A stretch of DNA of 64,000 nt from NCBI RefSeq assembly GCF_000344685.1, contig NW_006920419.1, positions 824,243 to 888,242 on the forward strand. Direction: 5' to 3'. The translations under genes were made by a program, and so were the position numbers. Positions 56,921-64,000 of the stretch are shown in pieces; positions within the stretch are counted from its first letter, which is position 1, and each line of letters begins with the position of its first letter. The notes under the pieces were generated by a model that saw nothing but the letters and a program-made list of their open reading frames with translations, made no database searches and was not told the origin of the DNA. Origin of the DNA: Gloeophyllum trabeum ATCC 11539 (lineage: Eukaryota > Basidiomycota > Agaricomycetes > Gloeophyllales > Gloeophyllaceae).

Positions 56921-58617
56921 TCAAGCTTGCCTTTCCGTCGACGGGGAGCCGCTCCTGAGCCTAGTGATGCGAGGAAACAGGCCACCGGGTGCGGGGGGAC
57001 TGCCAAAACCGCAACTTGCTTTGCCGGAAGAACACGCTCGGCTTCCGCCTCTTACCACGTGCCCAGCACAGCTTCATGACGGATCGGCAACGAAATTCGC
57101 AACTTCGGACACCTGCACGCCGCTCGTCCATGATTGTTGATTGCGAATAATGCGTTGGATGCAGCTCGTTGAGCAGTCGTACTTCTGCAGCCGTATTTGA
57201 ACTGCAAAAGAAGAATATACCGGAGCGAAGTCACGACCTGTCAACCCGACTCTTCATAACGCGGCCGACGGCGGACTCGCAGCCGGAGACAAGTAGCAGT
57301 GAGAACAGTGTCCCGAAAGCAGGAGAGGCAGGATCATGGGGGAGGGGGGAGAAGAAAATAAGCTGTCTGCGAGCAAACCGCCCCATCTTATAAAACGAGC
57401 GATGTGACGTGAACCCTTTCACTTGACGCAACTCGACCGATCTGCAGCGACACTTCCACAAATAATAGCCCGTGCACTACCAGACAAGGCAGCCCTAGCA
57501 ATGGCACAATTGGTTCTTGTACTTAGCGAGGCCCAGGCATAGTGGACCCCGACGGGGCAACAAGCAACAAGCTTGTATGTCAACGGCTGGGCACCAAATT
57601 TCTACGCTCCACAAAAAAAAGAACGGAAACGAAGGCAGTCCATATTTGCTGTACTCAGCGGGCGGGTGTTTATAGAACACCGCTGCGTATCCAATTCAAT
57701 CGGTAGCTCTCAGACAAAGCACAGGCGCAGCAGATTCGTTGCATATCCCGTTATCGATGTCGAACTAGTACTCGAGGCGTCGCTCGCCGTCGACACAAGA
57801 TCAGGTCCGTCGCTTGCATAGTAGTAGAGGGATAAAGCGAGACACATCCTGAGAGGCCGCCCACGAACAAGAGACAGAAATATCATGTACCGCCATCAGC
57901 ACGGCTGTCGTGCTAAGAGAAACCCCGCGAGTCACCGATATACCATATGCACCCATTGATTATAGCGTCAATTGTATTCACCTCTCGTTGAGCCATCTCT
58001 TCTTTAAACACTCGAGAACATGGGGTAACTGCTTTGGTCCTAGCTGGACATACCACAGCGCCTCTCGGAGATCGGGCTTGTTTATTCAGTTGATGTGTGC
58101 GACTATCCTCTCTCCATAGAAGGACTAAGAAAACGCACTGAGTCGGCGTTCATTCCGTGAAAGCGACACCCACTCTCGACGCATGCTACAGTATATCCAA
58201 TTTAAAAAGCAAAGCCACAAACAGCCACAAACGCGCGCATGAAATGGATGATCGATCTCTGATGCGGAAATCCCTGTGGCGGTGTCTGCCATCCGTAAAT
58301 GGCCATTGTCAAAATCCGCAACATAGTTGTGTGGAATGAGCTCAAATACTGCAGACCGGCGAAAGAGAGATTATTCATTCTGTCAATGATTCTCGAGCCG
58401 ATAGTAAGTATTCTTGAATGCGGCGTCACATCCATGTAGATCATACTTAGGAACGCCACTGATCGCAAATACCAACAAACACGAGATCAGGAAAAGTACT
58501 GAACTTGGAAGTTGCACGAAAACTGGAAACTTCGCTGCCGGCTGCGCGAACTGGAAGGGGGCTCTTCCACTCAAAAGTATCTACACTGACTGTCTAATAC
58601 GGCTCTACGTTTCTACT
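56921..58617. other. Divergent intergenic region of 1.7 kb
   Basis: No supported gene between the DNAJC11 and ENP2 start codons. The short ORFs on both strands lack motifs and splice context. Confidence 0.4.
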
Positions 58618-61183
58618 ATGGTCGCCCTGCCAGACCCCAGCTCGGTCAAAGTCTACACGGTAAATGGTGCCTCTTCAAGCACATCCTCTTCCCTGCCCGA
58701 CTGGCTTACTCGTAAAAGACAAGCAAAGGGAAAAGGCAAACGGGCGGTTAAAGAGCAAGTCGAAGGTACCATCGAGCTAATTCAGCACTTTGAGTTCCCG
58801 GAAGCCAGTAACAAAGTGAAGACCACGAGAGACGGGCACCATGCGATCGCTACGGGGACGTACAAGCCGCACATGAAAGTGTGGGACCTCGACGAGCTCG
58901 CGCTCAAGTTCGAGAGACACTCAGACTGCGAGAACGTTGACTTTGTTGTGAGTGAGTCGTCCACCAAATTGTTTCTGTAAGTTCCGGAAGGCAGCCGCTC
59001 ACAGTTTCGTAGATCCTCTCTGACGACTGGACAAAAACCCTGCACCTCCAAGCAGACCGCTCCGTCGAGCTGCACACACAATCCGGCTTCCACTACCGCA
59101 CGCGCATCCCGCGCTTCGGGCGCGCAGTGCAGTACCACTTCCCCTCCTGCGACGCCCTCTTCGGCGCCGCCGGCAACGAGGTCTACCGCCTCAACCTCGA
59201 CCAGGGGCGCTTCCTCAACCCGCTCGTGCTCCAAGGAACAGATGGCAGCGGTACGGGTGTGGAGGGCGTCAACGCGATCGACATTAATCCCGCGCACCAG
59301 CTCTTCGGGTTCGGCGTGGAGGGCAACGGCACGGTCGAGTTCTGGGACCCGCGTTCGCGTTCGCGCGTCGGCCTCTTGCATCTCCCACACAGTCGGTTGG
59401 CGCCTACGTACGCCGCGCCGAAGTTGCCTGGCATCGACGACGCGTCGTCGACGCCGCCACTGTCAGTTACGTCGATATCGTCCCGGTCGGACGGGCTGTC
59501 GTACGCCGTGGGTACCTCGACAGGCCATACTCTTCTCTACGATATCCGGAGCGCGCGCGCCTTCGCGATCAAAGACCAAGGCTACGGCCTGCCGGTGAAG
59601 AACGTGAGCTGGGTTGAGGGCGGGTCGCGCATGGCCGGCGACGGGCTGGTCGTCAGCGCTGACAAGAAAGTCATCAAGATATGGGATCGGAATCAGGTGC
59701 GTTCATTCGTGCACTACATATGTCATCATACTTAGTGTACATGATAGCCAACGAGCAACTTCGCATCCATCACGCCCGCGACGGACATCAACGATGTGCA
59801 CCATATCCCAGGGAGCGGGCTGCTCATGCTCGCAAATGAAGGTATCAAGATGACGACGTACTACATCCCGCAGCTGGGTCCCGCGCCGCGGTGGTGCAGC
59901 TTCCTCGAGAACATCACCGAGGAGCTCGAGGACCAGACGACCCGCACCGTATATGAGGACTACAAGTTCGTCGAGAAGAGTGAGCTCGAAAGGTGCGCTG
60001 AGCTTCCATACCCGTTCGATGTGGACTTACGGCTAATCATCTACACTCCCTGCAGCCTGGGCCTGTCCCACCTCATCGGCACCGCCGCGCTCAAGCCGTA
60101 CATGCACGGCTACTTCCTCTCGCTCAAGCTGTACGACGCCGCGCGCGTCATCGCGAACCCCTTCGCGTACGCGGAGCACCGCGAGCGCGCCGTGCGCGAG
60201 AAGATGGAGAAGATGGCCGAGACGCGCATCCGCGCGCGCAAGGACGGCCAGGCGGCTGGTGTCAAGGTGAACAAGAAGCTCGCGGAGCGCGTCATGCGTG
60301 AAGAGGAGAGGGCTAAGCGGCGCGAGGAGCGGAAGAAGAAGGCTGTGGAGAAGGCAGAGAAGATGGAGGTGGATGAGGGAGCGGAGGAGAAGGAGGAGGC
60401 GGGAAGGCCGACGCTGCTCAGTGACCCGCGGTTCAAGGACCTGTTCGAGAATCCCGAATTCGAGGTGGACGAGGATAGCCGCGAGTTCGCGCTCTCGAAC
60501 CCGGTCGCGGCTATGCGCCGGCGGATGGAAGCCGAGAGAGGAGGGAAGGAGAGTAAGAGCGGCAGGATAAAGACTGCTGTGGAGGAGGAAGAGGAGGAGA
60601 GCGATAAGGGCTCGTCGGACGAGAGTGAGAGCAGAAGTGACGAGGACAGCGAGGACAGCGACAAGGACGGTGAGCTCACTGTCTGGATCGTTTATTTCAT
60701 TGGAATTGACTCAAATGTTGTATCCCAGACCTTCGGACGCATTCACAAGTCTCGCGCCACGCCGACCAACCACGATTCAGCAGCGCCAACCAGCGCAAGA
60801 AAAATCCTAACGTGCGTATGGTTCCCATGCGCGCGCAAACAGACGGACGGCGCGGGCCAGATAAGGACGCGTCCTTTGGCCAACGGCGCTCTGGCTCCGG
60901 GCCTTCGTCGCGGGAAGGCAAATCACGGGCTGAGGATGACGGCATGTACGTGAACCGCGCGGCGGACGGTGGGATGGAGATGAGCTGGGTCCCAGGCTCT
61001 TCCGGCGCGAAGGAGCGGTCAGAACGGAAGAAGAGTGCGGGCAAGAAAGATGCATTTGGTTATGGCATGGAGAGGGGTGGGGAAGAGAGGGAGGTCGATA
61101 TGACGGAGAGCGAGAGGAGCGGGAGGAAGCACAGACGACAGGGTATGCGGAGTGGGAGTAAAAATACCTTCAGGAGGATGTAG
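58618..61183 (+). CDS. ENP2: Ribosome biogenesis protein Enp2 (NOL10), WD40 repeat
   Basis: Five exons: 58618-58947, 59013-59696, 59748-59992, 60056-60669 and 60729-61183, giving 775 residues. Enp2 is a nucleolar SSU-processome component needed for 18S rRNA maturation. The N-terminus has KVYTVNGASSSTSSSLPDWL, then WD-type repeats (GTYKPHMKVWDLDELALKFERH, FGVEGNGTVEFWDPR, GTSTGHTLLYDIR). The C-terminal part includes SHLIGTAALKPYMHGYF and RVMREEERAKRREERKKK. LLSDPRFKDLFENPEFEVDE follows, with long acidic Ser/Glu/Asp tracts, then a basic tail ending NTFRRM. The family layout is complete. All junctions are in phase. Confidence 0.94.
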
Positions 61184-61413
61184 GAATCGTGTACGCTACT
61201 GCACTTATTATGAACCTATAGCCTCGCTTCTCTCCGCCTGCATGACGGAATCAAAAAAGCCTACATTGCCCAGCCTCGGGACCCTGATAATATTATAGCA
61301 CAGTTTTCGGGGGGCTTGTAGTGCATGTACATCAGCCCGCCGCTACCTGCTCCTGCAGCACTCCAACCGCACCGGACGTGCCCAAATGACCGTCGGTGTT
61401 ATCCGACGTGCCT
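61184..61413. other. Short convergent intergenic region
   Basis: 230 bp between the ENP2 stop and the SURF4 stop, with no gene. Confidence 0.4.
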
Positions 61414-62724
61414 TTAGTAGGTCTTCTTTTTCTCGTCCACGGACAAGCCGCCTAGGAGTGGCCGGGGTCAAGCCATGGTCCGAACTCGAGTGAAGACAGG
61501 ACATACCGGGGCCCATGTTTACGAGGAGAATAAGGCCACCGACGATGGATAGCGTCTGGAAGAAGTCATATCTGCAAACTCATCAACCTAATATCTCAGA
61601 GCACCACTTGGAAGACTTACTTGAGGAAGTCCCTTTGCGGGTGCGCCGAGTGGACACTCCACCAGTTGTTCACGAAGACATTGAAAATGCTGAGGACGAC
61701 CACGAGGAAGGATGCGGACCACTTGGCCTTAAAGCCCACTGCAACCATACCACAGGCAGCCAAGCCGATGATGGAGAGGAAGAAACGAGCGATGGTCCAT
61801 TCTCCCTGCAGAATGAATCCGAGAAAGAGGAAGATGAGGAGTACCCGACCGGCTAACAAGAAGCTGTGACGCTGTGAGTACAGATTGACCAGACACGAGC
61901 AATCGGCAGAAAAGCGGGCTCTGGCGGGCTTTTATTCGTGTCCTGGTATGCCTCGCCAGAGCCAGCTGCTCTGCACCAACTCATTATTGGCTTCAGACTC
62001 ACTATTTCTTGCGATCGTTCTCACTGAGTGAAGGAAGACCGGCAAAGCGCTTCTTGTTGGTGAACATGGCTTCAGTCATGACCATGACGAGACCGCCGAT
62101 GACGGAGAGGTTGCGGAGGAAGAAGTTGAGATCGAAGATGAGGCCATATCCGAATCCTTGGATAATAACTACGCCCAGCAGTCCACCCACAGCAAATTCT
62201 GTGTGCCTCTTTGTGATCACGGCCCCGGAGCCAACAAGCATGGTCTACCTGCTGGTTAGTCTGGCGCTCGCCGTATGAACGCGAGTACTGACAATGACGT
62301 TGATCAACAAGAAGAAATGTGAAATGCCCCATGGGAACTTCCGATGTCTACATTACCCGCTATTAAACTTGCTCGCACTAACATTACATTCCACGCACCT
62401 TTGCAAATACCAAAGCTGATCACCCCATTGAGTCATTATCCTCAGCGCGTCCTCCAAGAACGTCACGACAATCAGAAAGCGCCCAATTGCAGGCAAGTGC
62501 GGCTTCAGGGGTTGCGAGTAAATCTCGACGTAGTCTTCCGCTTGCGAGGCATAGGCGCGTAGCTTTTCGACCGGGTCATCGGGATTTGCGGCTCTGTAGC
62601 CCGCCGACGGTCTAGGATTCGACAGCCCATGGGGATCAGGACTGTAACTTGGGGGAGCAGAGCTGTAGCTTGGTGGATAACCTCCCTGGCCAGCGGGACG
62701 AGCAATAGAAATACGAGCAGTCAT
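61414..62724 (-). CDS. ERV29: ER cargo receptor SURF4/Erv29
   Basis: Six exons: 62724-62399, 62347-62293, 62244-62003, 61863-61621, 61571-61507 and 61451-61414, giving 322 residues. SURF4/Erv29 packs soluble secretory cargo into COPII vesicles. A Pro/Tyr-rich cytosolic N-terminus is followed by RFLIVVTFLEDALRIMTQW, QRHRKFPWGISHFFLLINV, LVGSGAVITKRHTEFAVGGL, QGFGYGLIFDLNFFLRNLSVIGG, LAGRVLLIFLFLGFI and [47 protein letters not shown], giving multiple membrane helices of the family. The C-terminus ends KKTY, which reads as a KKxx-type COPI retrieval signal. The third exon needs the TAG acceptor next to ACCATG. The gene is divergent from the MutY homologue. Confidence 0.94.
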
Positions 62725-63115
62725 GACGGTCGAAAGGAAGGTGCGGAATGCGTGCAGTCACAGCCGACGTGGCGTGTCGTGTACAGAGGAGGCGTGGGAA
62801 ACATCCATGTGGCCTTTGCCATCAAGAAATGATTTCTGCCGAACAAAACCAACCCATCTCCGCGACGCGGCCGTCCAAAATCCTGTTCCTTCTGCAGCTG
62901 GTCTAAGTCGCCTTTTGACAGGTTTGACGAGGGAAACTTTGTACGCTGCTCAAGTGGAGGCAGCCACATTTGCACGTCGCGGGTAGTCACACCATCGTCA
63001 CGCTTCACGTCGCGTTTTTGAGCGCGTTTCAACTCATACTGTCCGCCACATCATCGGCATAGCCAACATCAACACTGACGGGTTACCGGGTCTTACCGTA
63101 ACTCGTTCCTGCAAG
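62725..63115. promoter_or_regulatory. Divergent promoter, SURF4 and MutY homologue
   Basis: 391 bp between divergent start codons; no further gene. Confidence 0.45.
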
Positions 63116-64000
63116 ATGGCCAAGAGGCGACGCGTGGTAGGGAGCAGTAGCGAAGCCGAATCCAACGGATATGAACCCGCACGAACTAAAAGGGTTCAAA
63201 GAAAACCTCGGACAGCGAAAACAGCGAAACCGAAGTTAACGAAACGGACAGCCGCTGCAGATAACGCATCGGATGATGATGGCACCAATATTGCGACTGC
63301 AGACCAGCGGCCTCATGCTGTTACCCTGCACGAGATCGCTGAGCCGGAGGCCATTCGTGTGGCACTCCTAGCTTGGTACGATCAAGTGCACACAACACGC
63401 GGTATGCCATGGCGCAAACCGTATAACCCTGACTTCGGGCCTGAAGAACGAGCACAGAGAGCATACGAGGTCTTCCTACTTCTCTGTTGATTTGCCCGAC
63501 CGGAGTGATTGACCATGGTTAGTCCTTGTGACAGGTATGGGTGTCCGAGATTATGCTACAGCAAACACAAGTCGCAACCGTTATACCATACTACAATAAA
63601 TGGATGAAGAAGTGAGATAGCACCTTCCTGTTTCGCCTCTCCATCGGCACTTACTTGGACAGATTCCCAACCATACGGGACCTTGCTGCATCAGACATAG
63701 AGACGGTCAACGGCTTATGGAAGGGCCTAGGTTACTACTCTCGCGCCGCAAGATTACTGAGCGGCGCGCAAAAGGTTGTGAAAGACCTGCGCGGCCGTCT
63801 CCCAGATAATGCGAAGGACATGGAAGCCAAGATACCCGGGATCGGTCGTTACAGCGCGGGTGCGATATGTTCAATTGCTTACAACCAGTGTGTTCCAGTG
63901 GTGAGTGCACTCCCGCGTACCTGCCTGCGTTTTGGTGGTTGACCCTGTTCCCTGGAGCTCGATGGCAATGTCCACCGTCTTCTGAGCCGCGTGCTGGCTT
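63116..64000 (+). CDS. MUTYH: Adenine DNA glycosylase (MutY homologue), 5' part
   Basis: Exons 63116-63469, 63535-63611, 63663-63900 and 63958-64000 are visible; the gene is truncated by the window edge. The enzyme removes adenine mispaired with 8-oxoguanine. A basic N-terminus (KRRRVVGSSSEAESNGYEP, then KPRTAKTAKPKLTKRT) may hold a nuclear signal. The glycosylase domain begins with LLAWYDQVHTTRGMPWRKPY, then VWVSEIMLQQTQVATVIPYY, with the catalytic Glu in SEIMLQQTQV. The helix-hairpin-helix is AKIPGIGRYSAGAICSIAY, and LDGNVHRLLSRVLA leads to the catalytic Asp segment. The iron-sulfur cluster and the C-terminal NUDIX-like domain would lie outside the window. The splice junctions are in phase. 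Confidence 0.93.

Overview
The window is nuclear DNA of a filamentous basidiomycete, most likely an agaricomycete. The evidence is the gene set and its structure: nearly every gene is cut by many 45-65 bp GT-AG introns, there are two DUF6533-type membrane proteins and a DUF6593 protein (families typical of mushroom-forming fungi), a WOPR-domain regulator, a fungal alpha-aminoadipate reductase (LYS2) and a GH18 chitinase. Exon models were built by hand from reading phase, splice signals and family recognition. No database search was possible.

Region 1 (1-10.8 kb) is repeat territory. It opens with a tyrosine-recombinase (DIRS/Ngaro-like) retrotransposon: a gag-like zinc-knuckle ORF, a reverse transcriptase-RNase H frame broken by two TGA codons and carrying a 234-nt intron with an array of similar hairpins, and an intact tyrosine recombinase whose 3' end lies in a 190-bp tandem repeat. 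A large inverted duplication follows (arms of about 430 bp), then a short TA-flanked inverted-repeat element and about 3.7 kb with no convincing gene.

Region 2 (10.8-26.5 kb) is a dense housekeeping block: SRP19, a peroxisome-tagged alpha/beta hydrolase, CTF8, a JTB-like membrane protein, a GH18 chitinase, SWC5, an ARM/TPR-like MYND-finger protein, a Bin3-type methyltransferase, a 3-beta-HSD-type reductase and a zinc-dependent polyol-type dehydrogenase.

Region 3 (26.5-46.9 kb) holds a DUF6593 protein, a large ubiquitin hydrolase divergent from a KH-domain protein, a DUF6533-type membrane protein with 16 exons, LYS2, a second DUF6533-type gene and a 73-residue protein. The two DUF6533-type genes flank LYS2 and contain microexons of only a few bases.

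Region 4 (46.9-64 kb) contains a WOPR transcription factor with more than 3 kb of gene-free upstream DNA, a DNAJC11 homologue, ENP2/NOL10, the ER cargo receptor SURF4/Erv29 and the 5' part of a MutY-type adenine DNA glycosylase cut by the window edge. The genes are mostly unrelated housekeeping functions (secretion, chromatin, ribosome assembly, DNA repair, lysine synthesis). I see no secondary-metabolite cluster and no CRISPR.
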